From Parasponia andersonii (lineage: Eukaryota; Streptophyta; Magnoliopsida; Rosales; Cannabaceae), in NCBI GenBank assembly GCA_002914805.1, contig JXTB01000019.1, positions 88,977 through 152,976 on the forward strand: a stretch of 64,000 nucleotides of DNA, read 5' to 3'. Positions 11,486-22,079 of this stretch are shown piece after piece (the stretch's first letter is position 1; each line of letters begins with the position of its first letter). The notes beneath the pieces were generated by a model. The model had not been told where the DNA came from and searched no databases. It worked only from the letters and a program-made list of their open reading frames with translations. The translations under genes were made by a program, and so were the position numbers.

Positions 11486-11765
11486 ATTAGCTCCTGATGC
11501 AGCAGAGATTACCTAGCTACAGTCTTTACTCAGAATTAGGAGTAACTTTGATGTAATGTCCAGTAGTATGGAGTGACAATCAAGGAGCTACTTCACTTAC
11601 AGCAAATCCAGTCTATCATGCACGAACAAAACATTTTAAGATTGATATGCATTTCATTCATGACATGGTACCCCAAAGACAAATAGAGATCCCATATGTG
11701 CCTACACAAGATCAGATTGAAGCGCATACTCACTGTGGTGTCTTCCCCATTTCGTTTGAGGAGGA
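11486..11765 (+). pseudogene. Copia-1 RNase H, 3' part
   Basis: Continues Copia-1 pol after the Gypsy-1 insertion. APDAAEIT-stop-LQSLL comes first, then, after frame changes, FIHDMVPQRQIEIPYVPTQDQ (from 11647), the conserved end of copia RNase H. It runs into the purine tract GAGGAGGA (11758-11765) just before the 3' LTR. Confidence 0.85.
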
Positions 11766-12059
11766 TGTTAAGCAGAGTTGCTTACAAAACAATGAGTCAG
11801 CACCCCATCAGAGCCAGTACTTAGTCAGCAAGCTTCTAGAACTACCTAGTTGATTAGTTAGTTATAACAGTCTTGTTTAGTTACTGAACCCGAGTATTTA
11901 GCTCCTCTTGTTATGCATTCTGTGATACAAAATATCTTGTAATAAACAGCTTATAAATACCAGAAGCTTAGTCTCAGAATAATCAAGTTTGAGAGCTACA
12001 CTTTGTTAATTCCCTCTGTTCATTACTCTGTTTCTACACCTTTTGATTAAACTCTAACA
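11766..12059 (+). repeat. 3' LTR of Copia-1
   Basis: Starts TGTTAAGCAG, ends CTCTAACA and is followed by target duplication GCCAT (12060-12064). Confidence 0.95.
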
Positions 12060-12330
12060 GCCATTTTGGTGGGGAAAGAGAAAAAGCGGTGGGGTTTTAT
12101 GAAGAGATGTACTCGTGTCATTTTAGATTGGTATTGATTCAATTTATAGATCAGCAAAAAATATGGATAGCGACTTAATTTCCCTGTAATGAATCTAAAA
12201 TAATTGGTAATTAATAGTAATTTAACAACATTATATAATAATATTGTGAAAAATAAATATTGAAAGGACTAGTTGAAGTTGAATACAATGAATAAAATAT
12301 AATATTAGGTGAAACGATTTGCGCCAAGCA
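12060..12330 (-). promoter_or_regulatory. Displaced promoter and 5' leader of dirigent pseudogene A
   Basis: The target duplication puts a second copy of the start (ATGGC, minus strand, ATG at 12064) here. On the minus strand TATAAATT lies at 12141-12148, 84 bp upstream of that ATG, the same spacing as in the other dirigent genes. The core caatttatagat(c/g)agca is shared with the pseudogene B promoter at 12776-12788. It is now 9.7 kb from the coding remnant at 1854-2392. The rest of the stretch to about 12460 is AT-rich and empty. Confidence 0.75.
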
Positions 12331-12459
12331 CGATTACTCGGTCGAAGTTATACAGGCATGTATTTAGCCCAAACTACTAATATTAGTAAAATTATTGTAT
12401 AATTAAGGAGATTAAAAGGAAAGGAAACATTGATCCAATCCCTTTCGATTGGTTGATTA

Positions 12460-12685
12460 AAAAACTCCGTTAACGAGGTGTTCGTCGCATTCGCCTCGGC
12501 GACTCTAACGGTCGTCAGGTTTGGGCCACTGACTACGTCATGGAAGTAGAAGTGGAGGTGGCTCAGTTTCTCTTGCCTGAACAGTGCTAGTGTAGATAGG
12601 TTTCTCCAGAAATAGTTAACGGAGTCTGACATGGCAAAGAGAAAAGTAATCCTAGTAAAATTATCATGAACGAGGTTTTGGCCAT
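12460..12685 (-). pseudogene. Dirigent pseudogene B (5' half only)
   Basis: Minus strand, ATGGCC start at 12685. The first frame reads MAKTSFMIILLGLLFSLPCQ, a signal peptide. A frameshift near 12600 moves the homology to another frame: RQEKLSHLHFYFHDVVSG (12535-12590), then VRVAEANATNTSLTEF. Dirigent homology ends near 12465. The DDPLTVGPEP, GKYNGST and C-terminal RFARGY...VEYNV parts are absent, although a weak trace of the mid-region (GGGATTGGAT near 12440) may remain. The surviving part is close to genes at 22920 and 62230, so it is a 3'-truncated duplicate with no function expected. Confidence 0.85.
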
Positions 12686-12776
12686 TGGTTGAAGAATTAG
12701 AGAATGTTGTATAATTTTAGTTTGTGATTGTTTCAATTTATGGGTTTTTTTTTTTTTTTCATCTTTTGGAGCTTTC

Positions 12777-12784
12777 AATTTATA
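12777..12784 (-). promoter_or_regulatory. TATA box of dirigent pseudogene B
   Basis: TATAAATT on the minus strand, 99 bp upstream of the ATG at 12685. It is homologous to the pseudogene A box at 12141-12148. A T-rich insertion near 12747-12760 accounts for the longer spacing. Confidence 0.5.
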
Positions 12785-12785
12785 G

Positions 12786-13663
12786 ATGAGCACGAGTCAC
12801 GACTCGTACGTTTACCTCCCTTTTGAGTACTTAATAAATTGGTGATATGAAAAGTTTGCATAGTACGCGAGAAACGTTGGAAATAACCAAAGAGATATGG
12901 AAAGATCTTGTGACTTCAGAAGTTGTCTGGATGAGAGAGCAAAAGAGAGAACAAAATTATTTTAATTCACAGTAACAACAATAATAATATTGTATAAAAT
13001 AATCATCATAAAAAATTGTGCACGAAGATTCATATTATATATATATATATATAAATAATTGTCGATCTAATAGGTATTTTTTTTCTTTATCTATGGATAG
13101 GTATTTTTTTTAGCCATTAGATCATCATTTAATAGTGACCCAATGACTATAATGAAGTGTATGAAAAGACGTGCATTATTAATACTCTTTCTCTCTCTTA
13201 TTTTTTATAATAAAAAAATATACATGCTAAATTTTCATCGGCCAAATTGATACCTATACATAGGTAAAAAAAAAATATATCTATTGAATTAGTGCCCTAT
13301 ATATATATATATAAATATATATATATCTATATCATGATACATTTTGAAATACAGACATATATTAACTTCGTCCCTCCCTTTGCCCTTATATTTCAAAATG
13401 TATCATGACATTTATATATATATATGGAAGTTGGCACCAATTCTAGTATAGTAGGAATTCTTTTTTTTTTAAGCTATATATATATATATATATAGATATT
13501 ATTTTGGTTAATTAAAATTTATCATGCACTTTTTTTTTATACTTAAAAATAAAAAAAGACACAATACTAATGATACGTGTTTTTTTATGTATATTATTAT
13601 AATCGTTGAATTACTGTTATTGAAAAATTATTAAAAAAAATACTTACTGGCTTGACAACCTAG

Positions 13664-13697
<34 letters not shown>

Positions 13698-13962
13698 TCT
13701 AAAAGAAAAACTTAGATATGTGACCTTTTTTTAGTGATTTTTCTAGTAAAATGTCAAAATATATATATATATATATATTAGTGATATTATATAAAAAAAA
13801 ATGTCAGTTATTCTCATCATTTAAATAAATATTTTAAAATTTAGTTTATACTTGCACTTTCAAAATGCCACAAAAATTTGAGAAAATTTATTTTTTTATG
13901 GTAATTTTTTAAAAGAATATTGAAAAATATCAAAATTTAAAATTGTTCAGATCTTAGATTTA
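12786..13962. repeat. AT-microsatellite-rich spacer
   Basis: Several (TA)n/(AT)n tracts (about 13036-13052, 13299-13324, 13412-13426, 13477-13493, 13664-13687, 13758-13778). Near 13330-13400 an inverted pair occurs (atcatgatacattttgaaat and tttcaaaatgtatcatgaca), a foldback of about 18 bp arms. No gene was seen. Confidence 0.6.
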
Positions 13963-14300
13963 ATTATAAAAATATTACTTTTAAAAGTATTTAGGAAAAT
14001 GTCACTTTTTATTAATTGATGAAATAATTAAGGCAGCTAGTTGAGTTACTTGAGGTAACTTGATCAGTTACTTCAAGTAACTGAATTAGTTATCCTAAGT
14101 AACCTAACTAGTTTTCTCGAGTACTATTAAAATGTACCAATTTTGAAGAAAAAAATGATAATTTTTATAAATATTTTTTAAAAATATTATTTTTCTAATA
14201 AAACTTTTAAAAAGTACTATTTTTCTAAATTAATCTAAAATTTTTCAAAAAAATGAGTCCAATTTTTTTAATTTTTTGTACTTTGGACCTTAGAAGCCCT
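13963..14300 (+). repeat. Dispersed repeat, copy 1 (with 22-bp palindromic array)
   Basis: About 300 bp that match 18165-18468 in the same orientation: shared ttattaattg(a/g)tga, the gtaac...gattagtta array, then ctaaa(t)ca/taatc, and agaagccc at the end. No terminal repeats of its own were recognised. Both copies end at AGAAGCCC. Confidence 0.6.
14045..14125. repeat. Four tandem 22-bp units, each a near-palindrome
   Basis: Units of 15 bp separated by 7 bp: GTTACTTGAGGTAAC, GTTACTTCAAGTAAC, GTTATCCTAAGTAAC, GTTTTCTCGAGTACT. Spacers are TTGATCA, TGAATTA, CTAACTA. The second repeat copy (about 18207-18290) keeps four degenerate units at the same period. Confidence 0.75.
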
Positions 14301-14326
14301 AAAGATTTAACTTTAATAACATTTTA

Positions 14327-14361
14327 AAAATGTCACTAATATTTTTCATTAGTGACATTTT
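14327..14361. repeat. Perfect 14-bp stem hairpin
   Basis: AAAATGTCACTAAT (14327-14340), 7-base loop, ATTAGTGACATTTT (14348-14361). The AGTGACATTT core recurs at 16800-16910, as expected for subterminal repeats of a CACTA-type element. Confidence 0.8.
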
Positions 14362-15349
14362 GAGAATACCATTTTATCTTGTTATATATACCATTTTATC
14401 TTGTTATATATATCTTAAACGAATTTTTTTAATTGAATTTTCAAGTTTTTTTTCTCTTTCCCATAACTTCTTATCTTATATTTTCCTCCCATTCAAAATA
14501 TATAAGAACTTCATGAAACTTTCTCTATAAGAGTATTTTGTTCTCTATTTTATTGATCTCATTTTTGTTTTCATTAATTCTTAAAATTATGTTGAAAATT
14601 ATTTTCTCTGGGAATTCGAAGGTTTTATTGATTTTTCAGTTATAATTAAAAGGGTAAAATCTGTTGTCATATGAGATATTGCAGCATCACTATCTGTGTT
14701 GACTGATAGTGATTCTGGGTTGGTGTTGCAATATCACTGGATTATTTGATCTGACATTTTTGAACGTGTTTGTCCGAATTTTACAGTTGTCTTATGATTG
14801 AATATATGCTCAATTAGTTGGGTTTTAATCAGAAATATCAATAGTTATTGTTTGCCTTATAAGAAAATTATATTCACATATTTCTTTCTTATTTAGATGT
14901 GCTTTTAATGAAAATTGATTATTATGTGATTAATAATACTAATTGGTTAATATTTCTAGAGATAATCAATCTTGATTTTAATCAATCAGATTATTATTTT
15001 GGGGCTAATTTAATCTGATTACTTTGAGAACTTACATTTTATGGAAACTAACTTATTTTATGAGTAGTAAATTTAATCTCTTGAGGTATCGTTTCCTTAT
15101 TAATTTTAAGCTGATTCTTTTTGTGTGTGAACATCTTTTATTTAATTGATTTGTATAAAAAATGGAATTTTTATTTCAGGTAACAAATCAACACTTCTTT
15201 AGAAAGGTTACAAATCTGGTTATTTAGATAAGGCCGATTTTGTAATATTACTTTGCAAAATTAGTAATAATTTTATATCAGCTTTGATTGCGAAAATTTT
15301 ATCTTTGACTGATTTAATTGGCCTCTATTAGCATTTATGATGAAGAGAA
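14362..15349. other. AT-rich region without recognisable genes
   Basis: Low-complexity AT-rich sequence. Short open frames here encode only hydrophobic, AT-driven residues. Nothing further was recognised. Confidence 0.4.
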
Positions 15350-15840
15350 CGTGTCTTACAAATTACCAAAGATTAGAAGAGCTCAAACACTATAAATAGG
15401 TGTCTAGGCTAGAGTCTTAGGTGTGCCATGTATGTTTGAGATTGCCATTAGAATAATATCTTGATAAATCTGTCTATAATTTATATTGTGAGACTAGGGG
15501 AGATTCTTAATCGTGAGAATGCTTCAAGAGAAGTACGAACACTTCGGGAGAAGTGCAACAAGTCTTTGGGAGAAGGCAGATTCCGTGAAATCTGAAAGGG
15601 AGTTCAGACGGAAGGAATCATATCAAGTTGATGAGAGCTCGCTAGACAGATTAATAAAGGAGTACTGGCATGTTGCAACATTTAAAATGAGTGGTTTAAA
15701 TTTGATTGGTATTTGTACTTACATTATTCTTTACTAATAAGTTTATTTCTCTGAGCGTAGCCCCTTGGATGTAGATTATTGGGAGATAGTTAAACCAAGT
15801 AAAAATATTATGTGTTAAATTTTTTTTTTTACTTTTCAGT
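15350..15840 (+). repeat. Possible degraded LTR or transposon fragment
   Basis: A less AT-rich block with ctataaatag near 15391, which could be a TATA box. A GAG-rich segment (15513-15690) is open for 74 codons. It ends with a segment (gcgtagccccttggatgtag, about 15757) resembling the conserved end of plant copia LTRs. No partner LTR or target duplication was seen, so the assignment is tentative. The open frame 15513-15737 matches no family I know. Confidence 0.3.
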
Positions 15841-16794
15841 GTTACAGCATTTATATCATAATTTTCCGCATGTTTACTTTACGTAATTAATTGGACAATT
15901 AATTATATTCTGTAAGAATATAAGAAACTGTCGTAATAATAATGAATAATTTCATATACTCATGTTCTTCCTCTTTCTTTTTTTGGTTCTATACATTCTA
16001 TGATTATCTATTTTCAATTAAATTTTATATTGAATTCCTAATGTTCTTATTCAATTAATATTGTTGATATTATTTTCTTATTGGTGGATTTGTTTACGTT
16101 ACCCAAATCTTAAAGCTTTATAAATCTATAGTGAGAATAAAAGGTAAGATGATCAAATTTTAATGTTCAAAAACCCCAATGCACCTGTTCTTTTGCTCTC
16201 TTGAGTGAGAATATTGGTTATTCTTTAGATGATGGAGTAACCATCTATGTTCGTTTTTTTTTTTTTCTCTATATGTTCATATCACGAAACCAAAAATATT
16301 TTAACTACGCTAATGTCGTCGTATTGTTGTTTTATCGGTATAGGAAAATTCAAATGAGTTCGGACTCTAAGTTTCAAAGAGCGAGAAATCAAATGCTTAT
16401 CAGAGCGATGGATCTAAAAAAAATGTTAATTTAATTTTATTATTATTATTTTTTAGATAACCATGTATATAACATTTGAATATTTGACTTATATACAATT
16501 TGAAATTGATCATGTAATTTCGACCAAATATTTTGGCAATAAAAATATTATGTCATTATTTTATTGTTTTCTTTGATTAATTTATTTTGTAATTAATGAT
16601 GATAAGTTAGTATATAAAGTCAGTTAAATAAATTTCTACCTTTATTCAAATAAATTAAAATCAAATTTGCTAATAATTTTTTAAAATTCAAATTTAGTTA
16701 GTTAATTTATCTATTTATAAAATTATTTTTTCGGTTACATTTTATAATGCCACTGAAACTTTTCTTTCCATTTAAAAAAAAAAAAATTTTATGA
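15841..16794. other. AT-rich region without recognisable genes
   Basis: AT-rich spacer. A 77-codon open frame at 16201-16434 has no recognised motif and its composition matches background. Confidence 0.4.
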
Positions 16795-17030
16795 AGTTAA
16801 AGAATTTAGTGACATTTGGAAATGTCATTACCATAATTAATTAACATTTAATAAATGTTACTGAAGGTGATGATACAGTGAAATGTCACTAGGACTTTTA
16901 GTGACATTCTTTTAGTGGCAAGAGTATATTTTACATTTGTAGCAAATACCATTAATTCTATAAATTATATCAGTAAAGCTAGGTAACTTTGACACTTTTA
17001 AATGCCACAATCATGATTTTTGTTGTTGTG
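16795..17030. mobile_element. Possible CACTA (En/Spm-like) terminal region
   Basis: Repeated AGTGACATT / AATGTCACT motifs (about 16807, 16878, 16899) act like subterminal repeats. The block ends TTTTTGTTGTTGTG at 17017-17030, the complement of CACAACAACAAAAA, one base from the CACTACAACAAAAA ends of many dicot CACTA elements. The other terminus was not found, so this is a fragment or a decayed element, perhaps linked to the hairpin at 14327. Confidence 0.4.
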
Positions 17031-18164
17031 AAATGCACACTATTTTGCAGATAGAAATACGGTTATCTCTTTAGTTGATAACTAAAATTTAAACGATGTC
17101 TCTACCAAAAACGTTTTATTTAAAATTTTACATTATTACTTGAAAGTTTAATTAATTGCGTCAACTTGAAAATTAAATTTTCATTATGCACTTTTGTGAG
17201 AAAACTACGTTGTATGCTCCTTTTTCTGACTTTATGTCGGTACATATCCCTTTTTATTTGATTAACTATTATGCCTATTTCTCGTTGTATAATTTCGTTA
17301 ATGACGTTTTTACCCTTGAGAGAGAATACAATTAAGAGGAAATTGGGCCCAACATCTGTTTTAGGCAACATATTTAGATGCTTACCCTTTTCGTTAATTA
17401 GATTTTTACCCGTTTTCAAGAATATATATAATTCACGTAAAAAATATGTGTGGTGTACATTTATGAAATATATACTTGTTTCTTAGGTCTATTTTTTATA
17501 CACAATGTATACCTGTGGTATGCATTTCTCTAAAATTATACCAGATACATATTCTTCCAAAAACGGGTATAAATCTGATAAAAATTGAAGCATATCCATC
17601 AAAAGCTGCTCTCTCAAACGGACATTTATGTACTTTTTTCCCGCAATTAATTTGCGGGGTTTAGTAAGCATAACTCAGCCGATAGGATGAAGGTCCAAGC
17701 CCCTTAATATATTTCCATTATGTATTGTTGCATACTTCCTTATGAAAAATGTTGGGAAAATTAGACATTGTACAGTATTCACAGAAAAAAAGATTGAAAA
17801 ATACGGTGGTTTGAGTTTTTTAATGTACGGTATAGTATTTTTTAGAAAAAAATTATTTTCTAAAAAATATTTTAAAAAATATTATTTCTTAAAATAGTAA
17901 CTAGAAACCAGTGATCGATATTGATAACCGGTAATTATTTTTAAAATGGTATTTTTCTTTACAAAAATTAAAAGTGACATTTTTGTTATTTTTTGGGTTT
18001 TTATAAGTAAAAGTATTAGAAACCCACAAATATTCTTGACCTGAACTTACATACGTGTCAATCAATTATTAATGAGGAAAATAGTTTTTTATGCTAAAAG
18101 TTGAAAAAGAAAATTGAAAAATCCCGGGTTTTTGAATGTTTTTGAGAAATACCATATTAGAAAA
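17031..18164. other. AT-rich region without recognisable genes
   Basis: Overlapping short frames on both strands at 17120-17671 have no recognised motif. 17850-17900 holds short inverted poly-A/T motifs. Nothing else was supported. Confidence 0.4.
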
Positions 18165-18468
18165 TATTTCTTTTGAAAATATTTAGAAAAATACTATTTT
18201 TATTAATTGGTGAGATGTTTGAGATAACTTGATTAGTTAATTCAAGGTATTAGATTGGTTACCCAAAGAAACCCAATTAGTTATCTCGAGTTTCACTGAA
18301 AAGACAAATTTTGAAGAAGAAGTGGTACTTTATAAATATTTCTTAAAAGTATTATTTTACTAAAAACTTTAAAAAGTGTTATTTGTCTAAATCAATCCTC
18401 ATTTTTCCAAAAAATCAGCGGATTTTTCAATTTTTGATCCTATGGACTCAGATTTCTGTAAGAAGCCC
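18165..18468 (+). repeat. Dispersed repeat, copy 2
   Basis: Direct copy of 13963-14300, 4.2 kb away. It ends at the same AGAAGCCC. The 22-bp array is present but more degenerate. Confidence 0.6.
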
Positions 18469-19249
18469 ATTATTAATTCATTACTATGGGGGCCGTGGAG
18501 AAACTTCTCGTGGTCAGCCCGTATAAAAGATCCATCCACGAGTCCAGTTTTTTCCAGCCCAATAATACCGCTCATGTCATGATTAGGGGGTCTTTGAGCA
18601 AACTTGCTGAACTTTGGGCCTCAGTAATTTAGTTTGAGAAGTGGAAGTCCAAAACTTCTTTTGACCATGACACGCCTAACAAATGCTATTTTCAGAAAAA
18701 TGCAAAGTTTTTTGGGCCCAAATTAGTCCTATCTATGTCATTTTCTCTTTTAGTTTATGTCTCTTTATCAAACGCTGTAGCAAAATAGTTTAGATATATA
18801 AGTTTCAGTAGCAAAATGTTATAAGTTTATCAGTTTTGGTATACGGAATATAAGATATATTTAGTATAAAACTTGATATAATAACATACCTAGTATATAA
18901 ACTGATATGTTAATTGATATATTGATATACTGATTACTGATAAACGACAAGTCAACGAAGAAATAAAAAAAGGTCATGTATTAAATTAAAGTTAAAAAAA
19001 AGGGCAATTTGTTCTAAAAACTCTTAAAAAAATTATTTAGCTGAACAACATTTCGTCGCTTAAGTTTTATCCTTGGTAATATCTTTTTTTTTTTTTGTTC
19101 TATTAGTTTATTATAAAGTTTTAAATGTTCCTAGTTTTCCTTTGACTGACGTTTGTCAACTGGTTGAGGAATTTTTTTTTTTTTTTAGATAAACTAACTT
19201 GTTGAGATTTAAAACTATCACAAGGATATTTTAGTACGTGAGACCACTC
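18469..19249. other. Spacer without recognisable genes
   Basis: 18480-18730 is less AT-rich, contains two ttgggcc(c/t) words, but has no gene. Beyond it are low-complexity A/T runs (19083-19100, 19170-19190). Confidence 0.4.
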
Positions 19250-20000
19250 GTATACAGAGATGTCGAACGTGCCGCATGTGAGACAATTTGTGTATAGAGC
19301 TGTTAAATATATCGTCTCGTGTCGAAACAGCTTATTTAATTTGTGTCGTGTTCACTTTTTAGTTGTATTATACTATATCATACTTAAAATTTAAAATCAC
19401 TAGTCCGACACAGGTCATTAACTTATGCTTAAATGTTTCATATTGTATCGTACTTCATGCCATGCAGTCTAGGCATATGTCAGTTCATTTAGGTCAAAAT
19501 TGGCTCACTTTATTGATAAATTTTACAAATTTGAGCATGGATATTTTTTTTCTTTTCAAATCATTCAAATGTATCCCAAAAAAAAACAAAAATTAACATA
19601 ATAAATTAAAGAAAAAGTTTTTAACACCAAATAAAAGCAAAAAGAGGAAAAAAAACTTATGAAATATTACAAATCATAATTGATTATAAATTATCTCTTA
19701 ATTAAGGATGACACTTATATATTAAAAAAATAATTTATAATCATACATATCTAACATGCTAACATGGCGTACCTATATGCTAGCATGATGTGTTATACTG
19801 TACCATGCTAATAGGTTGTGTCGTACTCAACTCATTGCACTTAAATTATGAGCTCTGTACAACCCACGTAATTGGGCTACTTACCTATATTTTGGCATAT
19901 GAGCCGTGTTATACCGTGCTTAAGTCAGGTCATGCTACTGTACCATTATACCGATCTAGCCATCTTGACAGCTTTACTCGTGTATGGCAAATGTTCTGGC
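19250..20000 (+). repeat. Dispersed repeat family R1, copy 1
   Basis: Shares with 33830-34560 a series of blocks in the same order: tttaaaat(c/t)a(c/g)ta, caaatcataattgattataa, tgtgtcgt(a/t)ctcaac, taaattatgag, and gtaccattata/gtactgctata. It is rich in gtcgtg/catgct words. No coding or terminal repeats were seen, so it is probably a non-autonomous element of unknown class. Confidence 0.6.
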
Positions 20001-20290
20001 CATCTTTTCAAAACCAAGATGAAAGACGATAAATGCTTCCTTGTTTTGGACAATTAAAATTATTTTAGCTTGATTTTAGTAAGAAATGAGCCCCGAAAGC
20101 AAAAGTACGGTTTAATTTGGATTATGTTTTATGAGTAAAGCAAAAGAAACTCTGTGCACTCAGCCTTTTTATGACATTTTAATCTTGACTTGAATTGTAA
20201 CGTGCATCATGATCATGAATCGTGATGTATTGTCATTTGAGAGCAACCAGAAAAAAGGATATATCATGTTTGCGATGTGATGAAACACAT

Positions 20291-20392
20291 CAATGAATTT
20301 AGTTGAGTTATTAGCACTAGTTGAGCCTACTAGAACTCAACCAATGAATTTAGTTGAGTTGTTAGCTTTAGTTGAGTCCAATAGAACTCCTC
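20291..20392. repeat. 51-bp tandem duplication
   Basis: 20291-20341 and 20342-20392 both start CAATGAATTTAGTTGAGTT, continue with ttag(c)...agttgag(c/t)c and end agaactc. Confidence 0.88.
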
Positions 20393-20837
20393 AATAGATA
20401 TTTACCAGCTAATACATCTTTTTTACAAAAATAAAATAAAATAAAAAAGAGATGATGAATGCTCCCTTCTTTGCAGACACGTTTAATTGTTAGCTTGAGC
20501 TGAGTCAAAAATCAGCTAAAAAGCAAAAGTGTGACTTTGGCCGACACCCCCTTTTGATGATGTAGTCACTTAATTGGGTCACCAAAGCCGAATGAAAGCA
20601 ATGTCAAGGCCACTCGATACGATCACTTAAACTTATAAGAAATGTGTTTCGGGTGCTATTTTGTGATTTTATTAAAAAGAAATTAAAGAAGCGTAAGATA
20701 ATTAAAAATAAGTAAGGATAGCGGTAAAAAATGGAAAAAAATGACATAAAAAATTGTAAAGATATAGTTTTATGTGGTAGAAAATTATTTTCATCTTTGA
20801 CAACTCAATTTATAAGTAAAAAGGTATGGATAGTTTT

Positions 20838-20955
20838 AATGACTATCACCATGTGTTAAATAGTCAGTATTTCTGACACAGGTAATACCAGTCATTTGCT
20901 TAGAAATAAGCAAAAAGATTGTTAGTTTTTCTAACACATGTGATTTTAGTCATTC
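20838..20955. repeat. Foldback (MITE-like) element
   Basis: Arm aatgactatcaccatgtgtt (20838-) is inverted relative to two later segments, 20867-20897 and 20925-20955, which are direct copies of each other (ctgacacagg..., ctaacacatg...). Between them is a perfect hairpin TTTGCTTA-gaaa-TAAGCAAA (20895-20914). No target duplication was identified. Confidence 0.5.
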
Positions 20956-21251
20956 GGTCAAAAATATAAATAAATAATACTAAAATAAATAATTAAAAAG
21001 TTAGATCTTTGATATAGCTGATTCCAACTATATTGTCAAAGTTAAAAAAAATAAAAATAAAAATGTTGAATTTAACGTGAACGATTATAAACAAGAGTCG
21101 TATACGCTACAATTCAGAATCACAGATTTACAGAAATTTAAAGTGCAGAATTTAAATGTTAGTACAACATATAATCTATTAATTAACACATTGCAAAATA
21201 ATTAGCGCATGAAAGACAATGGATGAGTAGCTCAGTATTTCTTAAATCTGC

Positions 21252-21289
<38 letters not shown>
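21252..21289. repeat. (TAA)n microsatellite
   Basis: About 13 uninterrupted ATA/TAA units. Flanking DNA (20956-22079) is AT-rich with no gene. Confidence 0.95.
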
Positions 21290-21291
<2 letters not shown>

Positions 21292-22079
21292 ATATATATA
21301 CGGATGAGTTTTCAAAGGGTATTTTTATTTTTGCTCCACGGATGAGTAAGTTTGATTAATTTAGAAATAAACCTATAATAACTAGTCATCTCATTCAATA
21401 TATTAGTTTCCCATTAATTTTTTATTTCTTTCCTTTTTAAAAATTTAATTTAAAGTTTAATTTTTTTAATTACTTTTAATTTAAAACTATATGTACTATT
21501 GTATCTTCAATATTTAATAAAATTTCTTTTTTTACTCTATAAAAGGTAGAATCAAAGGTAGTATAACTTTCATTTTATGAATAAGTTGTTTTCTTAAATA
21601 AAAAAAAAAACTATGAATAAAGCAATTACATTAAAAAAAAATTTGTTTACAAAAACTTTATGTGTGAATCAGTTGAAAATTTGTTTATTTTTTGTTATTT
21701 TTTTTTTCCAACGAATAAAATAGTTAAGAATAATTTAGGATTATTAACTATTTTTTATTAGTTTTATTTTCTTATTAAAAAAAAAACAAAAATTGACCAC
21801 CTCATCAAATTGTTCATCTTTTTTTGTTTTAACTAATTTTCTATATTTATGTATATATTAACTATAATAAATTTTTTAATAAATATTTTAATATTATTTT
21901 AACCATTAAATCAAAATTCAAAAATTAAACCACTCGTCTACGAAATAAAAATAAAATATCTATTGAAATATATATATGTATATATATTTATATATACACC
22001 TCATTATAGTCATTGGATTACCATTGGCGATAAAAAAAATATCTATACCTACTAACTTATATATATATATATATATGGA

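Larger units (their letters stand above)
2393..12059 (+). mobile_element. Copia-1: Ty1/copia LTR retrotransposon carrying nested Gypsy-1
   Basis: A complete but dead copia-type element. It has 276-bp (2393-2668) and 294-bp (11766-12059) LTRs, both starting TGTTAAGCAG and ending CA. A tRNA-Met type primer site follows the 5' LTR and a purine tract precedes the 3' LTR. The 5-bp target duplication GCCAT lies at 2388-2392 and 12060-12064. Internal order is gag, zinc knuckle, protease, integrase, reverse transcriptase and RNase H, as in Ty1/copia. RNase H is split at 6334/11486 by Gypsy-1; without that insert the element would be about 4.5 kb. The target is the ATGGC start of dirigent pseudogene A. 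Many stops and frameshifts make it non-autonomous. Confidence 0.95.

Noticed and set aside
14045-14125. CRISPR-like array
   Set aside because: Repeats are short, degenerate, palindromic and 7 bp apart in a plant nuclear context, with no associated genes.
17120-17671. Overlapping frames on both strands as a small gene
   Set aside because: AT-biased composition, no motif and no promoter-gene layout.
19363-20057. Cys-rich open frames (19363-19596, 19790-20032) as secreted peptides
   Set aside because: They lie within dispersed repeat R1, whose second copy does not keep the frames.
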